11,042 bases of DNA from Bacteroidales bacterium (GCA_029939445.1 JAOZSY010000077.1:1-11042); one strand, 5' to 3'; positions 1 through 6,529 are shown, numbered from the stretch's first letter. A program made the numbers and translations. Notes: generated by a model from the letters alone, not told the origin.

Positions 1-603
1 GCAATTCTACCTTTAAGAGGTAAGATTTTGAATGTAGAAAAAGCAATGCCTCATAAGATTTTTGAAAATGAGGAAATAAAAACTATGTTTACTGCTCTTG
101 GAGTATCAATTGGTACTGAAGAGGATCCAAAACAACTAAACATTAGTAAACTTAGATATCATAAGGTTATAATTATGACAGATGCTGATGTTGACGGTTC
201 TCATATTGCAACATTAATTCTAACTTTCTTCTATCGTTATATGAAAGTAATGATTGAGCAAGGTTATATTTATATTGCTACACCTCCATTCTATTTGGTT
301 AAGAAAGGTAAGCAACATGAGTATGCATGGACTGATGAACAACGTGATCAGATTATACATAAACTTGGTGGCGTTGGTGGTGAGAAGAGTGTTAGTGTAC
401 AAAGGTATAAGGGTCTTGGTGAGATGAATGCAGAACAACTTTGGGTAACTACAATGAATCCAGAGAATAGAATTCTTCGAAAAGTAACTATTGAGAATGA
501 TGTAAGCGTTGATAAAACTTTCTCTATGCTTATGGGTGACGAAGTTCCGCCTCGTAGAGCGTTTATTGAGCAAAATGCTAAATATGCAAATATTGATGCA
601 TAA
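1..603 (+). CDS. gyrB: DNA gyrase subunit B, C-terminal part (5' end outside window)
   Basis: This is the last 200 codons of the ATPase subunit of DNA gyrase, which with GyrA introduces negative supercoils. The reading frame is open from base 1 (A-I-L-P-L-R-G-K-I-L-N-V-E-K-A), so the gene begins upstream; the TTG at 28 is internal. The visible part is the TOPRIM domain, with the metal-binding motif TDADVDGSH at 178-204, followed by the GyrB tail with QRYKGLGEMN near 400-429 and the ending PRRAFIEQNAKYANIDA. That ending is typical of GyrB rather than ParE in this phylum. The E. coli-type insert is absent, giving the compact GyrB usual in Bacteroidota. The stop is TAA at 601-603, followed by a terminator hairpin. 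Identity is secure; the paralogue choice GyrB over ParE is slightly less so. Confidence 0.96.
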   Translation, partial: AILPLRGKILNVEKAMPHKIFENEEIKTMFTALGVSIGTEEDPKQLNISKLRYHKVIIMTDADVDGSHIATLILTFFYRYMKVMIEQGYIYIATPPFYLVKKGKQHEYAWTDEQRDQIIHKLGGVGGEKSVSVQRYKGLGEMNAEQLWVTTMNPENRILRKVTIENDVSVDKTFSMLMGDEVPPRRAFIEQNAKYANIDA

Positions 604-626
604 TTAAGTATTCTTTATTGAAAGTG

Positions 627-671
627 AAAAGACGGAAGTTAACAGTGTTTACTGTATAGCTTCCGTCTTTT
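627..671. terminator. Bidirectional terminator between gyrB and Nudix gene
   Basis: A 12-bp perfect stem (AAAAGACGGAAG at 627-638 with its complement at 660-671) has an inner 5-bp helix (ACAGT/ACTGT, 642-646 with 651-655). It is followed by a run of T on the plus strand, and the A run at its left arm gives a U tract on the minus strand. It lies 23 nt after the gyrB stop and 36 nt past the stop of the convergent Nudix gene, so it can serve both. Confidence 0.88.
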
Positions 672-707
672 TTTGTTTTAAGTACTCAGATAATAGTCTA
701 TATTCTT

Positions 708-1154
708 TCAGGTTTTGAGGTAATTTAATATATCATTTACTATTTTTTGATGATCGAAAGCAAGTTGGGGTAGTGCGTTAATATTCCACCAAAGGGCCTC
801 TGCTGCATCGTCACCTGCATCAAGTTCTATTGTTTTATCAGTACTATCTACAGATAAAAATACAGTACTTATTGTTCTATGCCGAGGATCACGATTAATT
901 GCATCATAGGTTCTGAATTGCTGCAAATCATTAATTTCTACTCCTGTTTCTTCTTCAAGTTCTCTTCTTGCGGCTTCTAGTAATGTTTCATCTGTTTCTA
1001 CAAAACCACCTGGTAGCGCCCATTTATCTTTGAAAGGCTCATTGCCTCTTTTAATTAATAATATTCTATTTTCAATAATTACAGCAGCATCCACAGTGGT
1101 TGCAACTCTGGGGTATTTGTAGCAGTATTTTTTTTCTGTTGAGTATTTATTCAT
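708..1154 (-). CDS. Nudix hydrolase, ADP-ribose pyrophosphatase-like (COG1051 type)
   Basis: A 148-residue Nudix hydrolase, which cleaves a nucleoside diphosphate linked to another moiety using Mg2+. The complete Nudix box runs from G50 to V72: G50, E56, then R64-E65-L-E-E-E-T-G-V. It is preceded by a WALPGG strand and by VDAAVIIENRILLIKRG, the usual first strands of the fold. After the box, the segment F80-RTYDAINRDPRHRTIS resembles the substrate loop seen in ADP-ribose pyrophosphatases of this group, so ADP-ribose or a related dinucleotide is a reasonable inference. 8-oxo-dGTP cannot be excluded. The length is normal for a single-domain enzyme. The start is ATG at 1154, with a Bacteroidota -7 motif about 30 nt upstream and no Shine-Dalgarno. 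It is convergent with gyrB and probably monocistronic. Confidence 0.92.
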   Translation of the reverse strand: MNKYSTEKKYCYKYPRVATTVDAAVIIENRILLIKRGNEPFKDKWALPGGFVETDETLLEAARRELEEETGVEINDLQQFRTYDAINRDPRHRTISTVFLSVDSTDKTIELDAGDDAAEALWWNINALPQLAFDHQKIVNDILNYLKT

Positions 1155-1182
1155 AGGTAAATAAGATCTATAATATATAAAT

Positions 1183-1190
1183 CAAAGATA
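1183..1190 (-). promoter_or_regulatory. Promoter -7 motif (TATCTTTG) for Nudix gene
   Basis: On the minus strand TATCTTTG matches the Bacteroidota -7 consensus TAnnTTTG. It lies 28 nt before the ATG of the Nudix gene, giving a short leader of about 20 nt. No clear TTG-type -33 element is seen; that position is occupied by the rny terminator hairpin. Confidence 0.6.
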
Positions 1191-1194
1191 CAAA

Positions 1195-1224
1195 AAAAGC
1201 CTCGACATATTTGTCGAGGCTTTT
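1195..1224 (-). terminator. Terminator of rny
   Basis: A 13-bp perfect stem (AAAAGCCTCGACA at 1195-1207 with its complement at 1212-1224) has a 4-nt loop. On the minus strand it is followed by seven T. It begins 26 nt beyond the rny stop, so it ends the rny transcript just before the Nudix promoter. Confidence 0.9.
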
Positions 1225-1250
1225 GAATATAGTATTTACTTATATTTTCT

Positions 1251-2792
1251 TTATTTTGCGTATGCAATTGAACGAGTTTCTCTAATTACAGTAATTTTAA
1301 TTTGTCCAGGGTAAGTCATTTCTTCCTGAATTTTTTTTGATAATTCAAAACTAATCTTATTAGCATCATCATCACTTACTTGCTCAGCTCCCACAATAAC
1401 TCTTAGCTCACGACCTGCCTGAATAGCGTATGTTTTAATAACGCCAGGGAAGTTCAATGCGTGACTTTCAAGTTCTTTTAGTCTATTGATATACGATTCG
1501 GCAACTTCGCGTCTAGCACCTGGTCTAGCGCCCGAAATAGCATCACAAACTTGTACAATAGGAGCAAGTAGTGTTGTCATTTCAATCTCGTCGTGGTGCG
1601 ATCCAATAGCATTACAAACTTCAGCTTTCTCCTTGTATTTTTCGGCAATTTTCATTCCGTATAATGCGTGAGGAAGCTCGGCTTCTTGATCAGGCACTTT
1701 ACCAATATCGTGAAGTAGTCCTGCGCGTTTTGCTAATTTAGGATTAAGACCCAACTCCGATGCCATAGTAGCACAAAGATTAGCAACCTCGCGAGAGTGT
1801 TGTAATAAATTTTGACCATAAGATGAACGATATTTCATTCTACCCACCATTCGTAATATCTCGTGGTGCATATTATGAATCCCTAAATCAATAGCGGTTC
1901 TTTTACCTGTATCAATTATCTCTTGTTCAATTTGCTTCTTAGTTTTGGCAACAACCTCTTCGATACGAGCAGGGTGAATACGACCATCGGTTACAAGTTT
2001 ATGTAACGAAAGTCTAGCAATTTCTCGTCGTACAGGGTCAAAACCTGATAGTATAATTGCCTCAGGGGTATCATCTACAATAATCTCAATACCAGTTGCA
2101 GCTTCTAAAGCACGAATATTACGTCCTTCACGGCCAATAATTCTACCCTTAATTTCGTCATTTTCAATATTAAAAATAGAAACTGTGTTTTCAATAGCAT
2201 GCTCAGTAGCAGTTCTTTGAATTGTTTCAATAACAATTTTTTTAGCTTCTAGGTTTGCATTAGCTTTTGCTTCTTCTAGCATTTCAGCAGCATAATTTAT
2301 AGCATCAGATTTAGCTTCACCTTTAATAGCTTCTATTAGTTGCTCCTTAGCTTCTTCGGCAGATAAATTAGCAATAGTTTCTAGTTGAGTAACTTGTTCT
2401 TTGTGAGCTTTTGCAAGTTCGCTCTCTTTTTCGTTTAGAGCAATATTTTTGCTTTCAAGCATTTCACCTTCTTTAGAAAGATCACGTTGTTTCTTCTTTA
2501 AATCTTCAATCTTCTGATTTAAAGTATTCTCTTTCTGACCTAATCGATTTTGGGTTTTGTTTATGTCCTTAGATTTTTCTGCAGACCACTTGTCGTGTTT
2601 GCCCTTTAGGTTAAGAATCTCTTCTTTAGCCTCGTGGATTTTGTCTTTTTTAAGACCATCAGCCTCCATTTGGGCCTCTTTAATAATTGTTTTGCTCTTA
2701 TTGTTTGCTTGGCTTTTGGTTATAATTATTGCTATCGCAACACCTATACCTAAAGAAACTAAAGCTACAATAATTATTGTAATCATTTCCAT
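1251..2792 (-). CDS. rny: Ribonuclease Y
   Basis: RNase Y, a membrane-anchored endoribonuclease that initiates mRNA decay. The 513 residues show the standard order. There is an N-terminal transmembrane helix (about 4-25), then a long charged coiled coil rich in K, E and Q (about 30-190). A KH RNA-binding domain follows, with the GREG loop at 220-223 within KGRIIGREGRNIR. An HD phosphohydrolase domain comes next, with H332 (QHS), H361-D362 (LLHDIGK), H399-H400 (GSHHDE) and D417 (VCDAISGARPGARRE) as metal ligands. The tail ends in the family's usual YPGQIKITVIRETRSIAYAK. Length matches the family. The start is ATG at 2792, just before the hydrophobic segment. It lies downstream of zapA and a 6S-like RNA on the same strand and ends at a strong terminator. 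I see no obvious -7 motif directly in front, so it may share transcription with zapA. Confidence 0.97.
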   Translation of the reverse strand: MEMITIIIVALVSLGIGVAIAIIITKSQANNKSKTIIKEAQMEADGLKKDKIHEAKEEILNLKGKHDKWSAEKSKDINKTQNRLGQKENTLNQKIEDLKKKQRDLSKEGEMLESKNIALNEKESELAKAHKEQVTQLETIANLSAEEAKEQLIEAIKGEAKSDAINYAAEMLEEAKANANLEAKKIVIETIQRTATEHAIENTVSIFNIENDEIKGRIIGREGRNIRALEAATGIEIIVDDTPEAIILSGFDPVRREIARLSLHKLVTDGRIHPARIEEVVAKTKKQIEQEIIDTGKRTAIDLGIHNMHHEILRMVGRMKYRSSYGQNLLQHSREVANLCATMASELGLNPKLAKRAGLLHDIGKVPDQEAELPHALYGMKIAEKYKEKAEVCNAIGSHHDEIEMTTLLAPIVQVCDAISGARPGARREVAESYINRLKELESHALNFPGVIKTYAIQAGRELRVIVGAEQVSDDDANKISFELSKKIQEEMTYPGQIKITVIRETRSIAYAK

Positions 2793-2856
2793 AGTTGTGT
2801 TTTTAATGATTAGCTAATTGCTTAATTATAAGGTTTTTGTTGAAGGAAAAAAGAAA

Positions 2857-3037
2857 GCCCGGCCATATTGAGAGCGTGTCAAACTCCTGAATGACACGTA
2901 TAAGGATGCCAGAATCGTCGAACGTCCACTGCTCTGCCTAAGCAGATTCCCGAAGGTGAGGCCTGTTCTAAAACCCTATGAGCTTGTCCCTAAAAAGGTT
3001 ACTGTTGAGTTTGCTTGCTATTCAAAATGGCGCGGGC
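2857..3037 (-). ncRNA. ssrS: 6S RNA-like structured RNA (SsrS) between zapA and rny
   Basis: A gene-free stretch of about 180 nt, more GC-rich than its surroundings, whose two ends pair. GCCCG (2857-2861) pairs with CGGGC (3033-3037), then GCCAT (2862-2866) with ATGGC (3027-3031), and TTGA (2868-2871) with TCAA (3022-3025). One G is bulged. Inside are a 7-bp hairpin (CGTGTCA 2875-2881 with TGACACG 2892-2898) and a small CTGC/GCAG hairpin near 2937-2945. The length, the closing helix and the position after zapA fit 6S RNA, which binds the sigma-70-type RNA polymerase holoenzyme and has a pairing rod with a central bubble. In E. coli, ssrS also follows zapA. Minus is preferred because a U tract (TTTCTTTTTT) directly follows the closing helix on that strand and because both neighbours are on minus. 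The plus strand also has a T run (3041-3046), so strand is not certain. The family call rests on context and shape, not on a covariance-model match. Confidence 0.62.
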
Positions 3038-3063
3038 CATATTTTTTAAAGAACTTTTATATA

Positions 3064-3342
3064 TTATATAGATAATATCTCGTCTATTTCATTAAGCTTT
3101 TCAACTGAAATTATTGCATTGTCTTCTGTTTCTGATTTTAATTTCATATGTTCAGATACAAATGATATTGCTGTCATGGCTAATAAATCTTGCTTATCTT
3201 TAAAAGCATAATTGCCAGAAAACATTTCAATCTTTTCATTAATAGCATTGGCGGCAGCTCTCACATGCTCTTCTTCTTCATTATCAACTTTAAGTCGATA
3301 ATTTCGCCCTGCTATGGTTATATTTATTAGGTACTTGTCCAT
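3064..3342 (-). CDS. zapA: Cell division protein ZapA
   Basis: A 92-residue ZapA-family protein, which binds FtsZ and bundles its protofilaments at the Z ring. The N-terminal beta region MDKYLINITIAGRNYRLKV is characteristic. It is followed by the conserved run EEHVRAAANAINEKIEMF and a helical C-terminal half (DLLAMTAISFVSEHMKLK) that forms the dimer coiled coil. I chose the ATG at 3342 rather than the upstream in-frame ATG at 3372. The longer form would add MYSIIKHLSQ, which is not family-like, and would overlap the preceding gene. With the chosen start the gap to that gene is only 5 nt, so the two are surely co-transcribed. The stop TAA at 3064-3066 lies shortly before the 6S-like RNA. Confidence 0.9.
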   Translation of the reverse strand: MDKYLINITIAGRNYRLKVDNEEEEHVRAAANAINEKIEMFSGNYAFKDKQDLLAMTAISFVSEHMKLKSETEDNAIISVEKLNEIDEILSI

Positions 3343-3347
3343 TTGGC

Positions 3348-3623
3348 TCAAGTGTTTAATAATGCTATACAACGATCAACCTCCCGCACAACTTCATCAA
3401 TTTTACGTAACGAAGTTTTTTTCTCTTCCTTTCCAAAAACCCCAGCAATTTGCTGAATCTTTTGTTTTTCTAATAATTCATCAATCCTTATTTTATTCAA
3501 AGATTTACTTTGTTTCAAATCTTGAATTTGAACTTTTAGCTGTTCGTTTTCTTCTAAAAGCTTTTGCCTGTCTTTTACGAGCTTTTTGCTTTTTGTTATT
3601 ATCGAATTTACTAATTGTTCCAA
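3348..3623 (-). CDS. Small coiled-coil protein upstream of zapA (TTG start)
   Basis: A 91-residue protein with no membrane segment or signal peptide. Residues about 8-55 (KLVKDRQKLLEENEQLKV and onward) form heptad-like leucine and isoleucine spacing typical of a coiled coil. The C-terminal part (KTSLRKIDEVVREVDRCIALLN) is a second amphipathic helix. The start appears to be TTG at 3623: no ATG exists in frame before a stop codon 12 nt further upstream, and an ATT two codons earlier is the only alternative. It is first in the operon, 5 nt before zapA, and has a well-formed promoter. A cell-division role as a ZapA partner, analogous to ZapB, is inferred from size, coiled coil and linkage only; there is no sequence proof of homology. 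Confidence 0.78.
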   Translation of the reverse strand: MEQLVNSIITKSKKLVKDRQKLLEENEQLKVQIQDLKQSKSLNKIRIDELLEKQKIQQIAGVFGKEEKKTSLRKIDEVVREVDRCIALLNT

Positions 3624-3657
3624 GTCAATCTCTATTTATAAATAAGAATTACAATTG

Positions 3658-3689
3658 CAAATTTACGATAATTAACAACTAAAATCAAA
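3658..3689 (-). promoter_or_regulatory. Promoter of the coiled-coil/zapA operon
   Basis: On the minus strand TTTG (3686-3689) is followed after exactly 20 nt by TAAATTTG (3658-3665), a good match to the Bacteroidota -33/-7 pair TTTG and TAnnTTTG. Transcription would start near 3651, leaving a leader of about 28 nt before the TTG start at 3623. This is the best-formed promoter in the window and supports that unusual start. Confidence 0.75.
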
Positions 3690-3827
3690 TTATTTTTTAT
3701 TTATTTATTGAAAGTCTTGTTTGTGGTCTTTTATTAACTCTATTTTTTTCTTAGACCCTATTATTTGTTTAAAAAAACAATGATTATTCTAGTAATACAA
3801 TTATTTATTCACCTGTTTTACTTAATC

Positions 3828-3872
3828 TTATTGTCGTAGTGACAAGACTTGAATACTGACGTTATCGGTCAG
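3828..3872 (-). repeat. Decayed copy of the tRNA-Pro 3' end
   Basis: Bases 3828-3853 match 3893-3918 at 25 of 26 positions with a 65-bp offset. That stretch covers the T loop, the 3' side of the T stem and the 3' acceptor strand of the neighbouring tRNA-Pro. Just 5' of it on the minus strand is a hairpin with a 5-bp stem and 7-nt loop (CTGAC/GTCAG, 3856-3872). It has the geometry of an anticodon arm but lacks the invariant T33. The 5' T stem, variable loop and a recognisable 5' half are missing. It is most simply the remnant of a second tandem tRNA; a site-specific integration scar is possible. Confidence 0.7.
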
Positions 3873-3898
3873 CATTTAGTTAATCACTATAATTATTG

Positions 3899-3971
3899 TC
3901 GGAGTGACAAGACTTGAACTTGCGACCACTTGACCCCCAGTCAAGTACGCTACCAACTGCGCCACACCCCG
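3899..3971 (-). tRNA. tRNA-Pro (anticodon GGG)
   Basis: Read on the minus strand, the sequence folds as a complete cloverleaf. The acceptor stem CGGGGTG pairs with CACTCCG (one G-U pair). The D arm contains GCGCAGTTGGTAGCGT. The anticodon stem CTTGA/TCAAG encloses the loop CTGGGGG, giving anticodon GGG for codons CCC and CCU. The T arm is GCAAG-TTCAAGT-CTTGT, with discriminator A. CCA is not encoded (the genome continues CAA), so it must be added after transcription. A near-copy of the 3' end lies downstream on the same strand. Confidence 0.95.
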
Positions 3972-4046
3972 ATTGTTTATTGTTTTTATGATAAAAAATG
4001 TCAAAAATGATTACTTTATACATCTCAAAAACTTTTTCTATTATTG

Positions 4047-4054
4047 CAAAGTTA
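4047..4054 (-). promoter_or_regulatory. Possible -7 motif (TAACTTTG) for tRNA-Pro
   Basis: On the minus strand TAACTTTG fits TAnnTTTG and lies 75 nt before the 5' end of tRNA-Pro, implying a leader of roughly 68 nt removed by RNase P. No good -33 element is visible and the motif is short, so this is tentative. Confidence 0.35.
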
Positions 4055-4102
4055 CTTTATTATGGTGCTTAAAATATTAATTTTCAAAACAATTTCTAGC
4101 GA

Positions 4103-4135
4103 TTGATGACAAATCATAAAAAAACATTATATTTG
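4103..4135 (+). promoter_or_regulatory. Promoter of the small membrane protein gene
   Basis: TTG at 4103-4105 is followed after 22 nt by TATATTTG (4128-4135), matching the Bacteroidota -7 consensus. It lies 23 nt before the ATG at 4159, giving a leader of roughly 16 nt. Confidence 0.6.
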
Positions 4136-4158
4136 CTTAATAATAAATACATAATTTT

Positions 4159-4353
4159 ATGATTACAGAAGAACATAATAATAATTCGAAAAGAAACAAT
4201 GATACTAGTTTAACAACAGGTATTATTCTAATAAGTTTAGGAGTATTATTCTTAGTTTCAAAATACTTTCCAAGTATTAACTTTGCTGATATTTGGCCTT
4301 TTTTACTTATAGTTGTAGGTATTTTGATAATTTATAGAGGAAAATCAAATTAG
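4159..4353 (+). CDS. Small two-helix membrane protein, LiaI/LiaF-like transmembrane region
   Basis: A 64-residue protein with a polar, Asn-rich N-terminus (about 1-17) and two hydrophobic helices: TTGIILISLGVLFLVSKYF (about 19-37) and IWPFLLIVVGILIIYRG (about 45-61). The pattern of a glycine-spaced first helix, a short loop with a proline, then W-P-hydrophobic-G-hydrophobic matches the transmembrane repeat found in LiaI/LiaF-like and related envelope-stress proteins. Those families often carry larger soluble domains, which are absent here, so only the membrane module is supported. No function can be assigned. It has its own promoter and precedes the DUF2147 gene by 38 nt, so the two may be co-transcribed. 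Confidence 0.8.
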   Translation: MITEEHNNNSKRNNDTSLTTGIILISLGVLFLVSKYFPSINFADIWPFLLIVVGILIIYRGKSN

Positions 4354-4391
4354 TATAAATAACACAAATCATTAATTTAAACATTAAACAC

Positions 4392-4826
4392 ATGAAAACA
4401 TTTTTAGTAACGATTTTTTCGTTTTTATTATTTTCAACAATAGTTTCGGCCCAAGTAGTTGGTAAATGGAAAACTATTGATGATGAAACAAACAAGGTTA
4501 AATCTATTGTTGAGATTTACGAAATAGATGGAAAAATTTATGGAAAGATCATAAAATTATTCAAAGAACCTAGTGAAGACCAAGATCCAATTTGTGATAA
4601 GTGCGAAGGTGCTCTTCATAATAAGAAGATTATTGGAATGAATATTATTACCGGACTTGTGAAGGATGGTGATGAGTACGAAGGTGATGATGGAATATTA
4701 GATCCAGCAAAAGGTACAGTTTACGACTGTAAAATATGGGTTGATGAAGATGATTCTAATAAACTTAATGTAAGAGGTTATATAGGTTTTATTTATAGAA
4801 CACAATATTGGTTCCGCGTTAAATAA
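4392..4826 (+). CDS. Secreted DUF2147 family protein
   Basis: A 144-residue exported protein. Residues 1-20 form a signal peptide (Lys near the start, a hydrophobic Phe/Leu-rich core, cleavage likely after VSA before QVVGKW). The mature part carries the hallmarks of DUF2147: GKWKTIDDETNKVKSIVEIY (24-43), the pair C68/C71 in a CDKC motif, IIGMNIITGL (80-89), GILDPAKGTVYDCKIWV, and LNVRGYIGFIYRTQYWFRV at the end. The family is found widely in Proteobacteria and Bacteroidota, is predicted to be periplasmic and lipocalin-like, and has no firm biochemical role. The cysteine pair could form a disulphide or bind a metal (inference). No -7 motif is visible in its 38-nt upstream gap, so it probably reads through from the small membrane gene; a strong terminator follows. 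Confidence 0.93.
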   Translation: MKTFLVTIFSFLLFSTIVSAQVVGKWKTIDDETNKVKSIVEIYEIDGKIYGKIIKLFKEPSEDQDPICDKCEGALHNKKIIGMNIITGLVKDGDEYEGDDGILDPAKGTVYDCKIWVDEDDSNKLNVRGYIGFIYRTQYWFRVK

Positions 4827-4848
4827 AGATTTCGATTAAAATATAGGG

Positions 4849-4874
4849 AGAGCACTACGGTGCTCTTTTTTTTT
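4849..4874 (+). terminator. Terminator after DUF2147 gene
   Basis: A 7-bp stem (AGAGCAC 4849-4855, GTGCTCT 4860-4866) with a TACG tetraloop is followed by an uninterrupted T run to 4874. It begins 22 nt after the stop codon and is a textbook plus-strand terminator. Confidence 0.93.
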
Positions 4875-4917
4875 GATATTTTTTGAAAAAAGTAGCCTTT
4901 AACACTTAAAGAAAGTA

Positions 4918-4925
4918 TATTTTTG
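4918..4925 (+). promoter_or_regulatory. -7 motif (TATTTTTG) for the glycosyltransferase operon
   Basis: TATTTTTG matches TAnnTTTG and ends 25 nt before the GTG start at 4951, giving a leader of about 18 nt. No TTG lies at the expected -33 distance. Its place between a terminator and a five-gene run supports it. Confidence 0.55.
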
Positions 4926-4950
4926 TACTGACAAATAAATAAAGCAAATA

Positions 4951-5955
4951 GTGATATTAGATATTAGTAAAATATTAATTATTCAGACTGCCTTTATAGG
5001 CGATGTGATACTTGCTACGCCAATAATTGAGGCTATAAATTCTCATAATTCGTCCATAAAGATTGATGTATTGCTGAGAAAAGGTAATGAGTCTATTCTT
5101 AACAATCATCCTAAAATTAGTAAATTATGGATTTGGGATAAGAAAAAGAATAAAACTAGAAATCAATGGAAGCTAATTGGAGAATTTAGAAAGCAGAAGT
5201 ATGATATTATAATAAACCTGCAAAGGTTTATGAGTAGTGGATTATATACTATATTCTCTAATGCCAAACTCACAGTGGGTTTTGATAAAAATCCATTATC
5301 ATTTATGTTTAGTAATATAGTAAAACACGATATTTCTGCGGGAGTACATGAGGTAGAGAGGAATATGAGTTTGCTGCAAACTATATTGCCTGATGCCGAA
5401 GGCGAAATGCGCCTTTATCCTCAAGAAGAAGATTTTGAAAAAGTAAAGTTTTATAAAGAGAAGAAATATATTGTAATAGCACCTACATCAGTATGGTTTA
5501 CCAAGCAGTATCCTGCAAATAAGTGGGTAGATTTTATTGATAAATTACCATCAGACATAGAAGTGTATTTGATTGGTGGGCCAGCTGATAGATTAGCTAT
5601 AGCTGATATCATTAATAAATCTACTAATAAGAATGTGCTTAACCTTTGCGGAAAATTAAATATCTTACAATCAGCAGCATTAATGCAGGATTCAGAAATG
5701 AATTATGTAAACGATTCTGCTCCTTTACATATTTCGTCGGCAATGAATGCTCCTTGTACAGCAGTTTTTTGTTCCACTACTCCAAGTTTTGGTTTTGGTC
5801 CAAGGTCGAGTAATAGCAAAATAATTGAATATAGAGGTAAACTAAATTGCAAGCCGTGTGGTCTACATGGTAGAAAAGAATGTAAAGAGGGACATTTTGA
5901 TTGTGCAAATGGAATAGATACGAATGAATTATTAGATAGGATACTGGAAAAATAG
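4951..5955 (+). CDS. Glycosyltransferase family 9, lipopolysaccharide heptosyltransferase-like
   Basis: A 334-residue GT-B enzyme of family 9, whose members transfer heptose from ADP-heptose onto the lipopolysaccharide inner core at the cytoplasmic face of the inner membrane. The N-terminal Rossmann motif is KILIIQTAFIGDVILATP (7-24), with the GD pair that positions acceptor and catalytic Asp. The linker is followed by IAPTSVWFTKQYPANKWVDF (176-195), then YLIGGPAD (206-213) and the nucleotide-sugar site NDSAPLHISSAMNAP (254-268). The C-terminus has the cysteine-rich tail C300-KPC303 to C311 to C318, seen in WaaF-like proteins. The start is GTG at 4951; no in-frame ATG lies near the conserved N-terminus. 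It is first in a five-gene run, with 10 nt to the next gene. The exact sugar and acceptor cannot be read from sequence. Confidence 0.93.
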   Translation: MILDISKILIIQTAFIGDVILATPIIEAINSHNSSIKIDVLLRKGNESILNNHPKISKLWIWDKKKNKTRNQWKLIGEFRKQKYDIIINLQRFMSSGLYTIFSNAKLTVGFDKNPLSFMFSNIVKHDISAGVHEVERNMSLLQTILPDAEGEMRLYPQEEDFEKVKFYKEKKYIVIAPTSVWFTKQYPANKWVDFIDKLPSDIEVYLIGGPADRLAIADIINKSTNKNVLNLCGKLNILQSAALMQDSEMNYVNDSAPLHISSAMNAPCTAVFCSTTPSFGFGPRSSNSKIIEYRGKLNCKPCGLHGRKECKEGHFDCANGIDTNELLDRILEK

Positions 5956-5965
5956 TAGAATTGTT

Positions 5966-6529
5966 ATGGAAGAAGAAATTAAAAAAGCAATACAAGTATT
6001 AAAAAAAGGTGGTATAATAGTATATCCAACAGATACTATTTGGGGAATTGGCTGTGATGCCACCAATGCAAATGCTATAAAAAAAATCCATAAACTTAAA
6101 AGACGAGTTGAAGAAAAGACAATGATAGTACTAGTGAGCGATGCAGAGACTATTAAGGATTATGTATATGAAGTACCTGAAGCTGCCTACGATTTGATAG
6201 AAGTATGGGATAAGCCACTTACTATTGTTTATGATGGAGCAAAAAACCTAGCCAGCAACCTTGTTAGAGATAATGATACTGTGGCAATTAGGGTTTCTAA
6301 AGATGAGTTTAGTAGAAGACTGATTGAAGAATTTGGAAAGCCAATTGTTTCTACATCGGCCAATGAGTCGGGCAACCCTTCTCCAATATTTTATAAGGAT
6401 ATTGATAACTATATTCTTGATAATGCCGATTATGTAATAAATTTGTACCATAATACTATGAATGAAGTAAAGCCATCGACAATAATAAGTATTGAAGAGG
6501 GAGGAAGCTTTAAGATTTTAAGAAGTTAG
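5966..6529 (+). CDS. tsaC: L-threonylcarbamoyladenylate synthase (TsaC/YrdC/Sua5 family)
   Basis: A 187-residue single-domain YrdC protein. It makes threonylcarbamoyl-AMP from threonine, bicarbonate and ATP, the first step of t6A37 synthesis on ANN-decoding tRNAs. Motifs are GGIIVYPTDTIWGIGCDA (15-32), the basic KLKRR segment (43-47) with KTMIVLVSD (51-59), PLTIVYD (84-90), AIRV (107-110), STSANESGNP (129-138) and KPSTIIS (169-175). The C-terminal Sua5 extension is absent, as in TsaC. The start is ATG at 5966, 10 nt after the glycosyltransferase stop; smpB follows after 5 nt, so it is clearly in the operon. Its partner genes (tsaB, tsaD, tsaE) are not in the window. Confidence 0.95.
   Translation: MEEEIKKAIQVLKKGGIIVYPTDTIWGIGCDATNANAIKKIHKLKRRVEEKTMIVLVSDAETIKDYVYEVPEAAYDLIEVWDKPLTIVYDGAKNLASNLVRDNDTVAIRVSKDEFSRRLIEEFGKPIVSTSANESGNPSPIFYKDIDNYILDNADYVINLYHNTMNEVKPSTIISIEEGGSFKILRS

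Noticed and set aside
28..30. A TTG start for the GyrB fragment
   Set aside because: The frame is open to base 1 and the upstream codons encode the conserved P-L-R-G-K-I-L run, so the gene is cut by the window edge.
220..573. A 117-codon open frame on the minus strand
   Set aside because: It lies wholly antisense to the TOPRIM and tail region of gyrB and its translation looks like random low-complexity sequence with no motif.
1486..2817. Plus-strand open frames opposite rny (1486-1671 and 2557-2817)
   Set aside because: They are antisense to the HD and coiled-coil/membrane regions of RNase Y. The hydrophobic look of the second comes from the complement of charged coiled-coil codons.
3343..3372. 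A longer ZapA with start at 3372
   Set aside because: The extra ten residues do not resemble the family and would overlap the end of the upstream gene; the ATG at 3342 gives the standard N-terminus.
3314..3682. A 122-codon plus-strand frame opposite zapA and the coiled-coil gene
   Set aside because: It is the complement of two well-supported genes and crosses their promoter; its Phe/Leu-rich content is a shadow of Lys/Glu-rich codons.
3770..3786. Inverted repeat TTGTTT/AAACAA as a tRNA terminator
   Set aside because: The stem is all A/T apart from one pair and overlaps a homopolymer, so chance is likely in this AT-rich gap.
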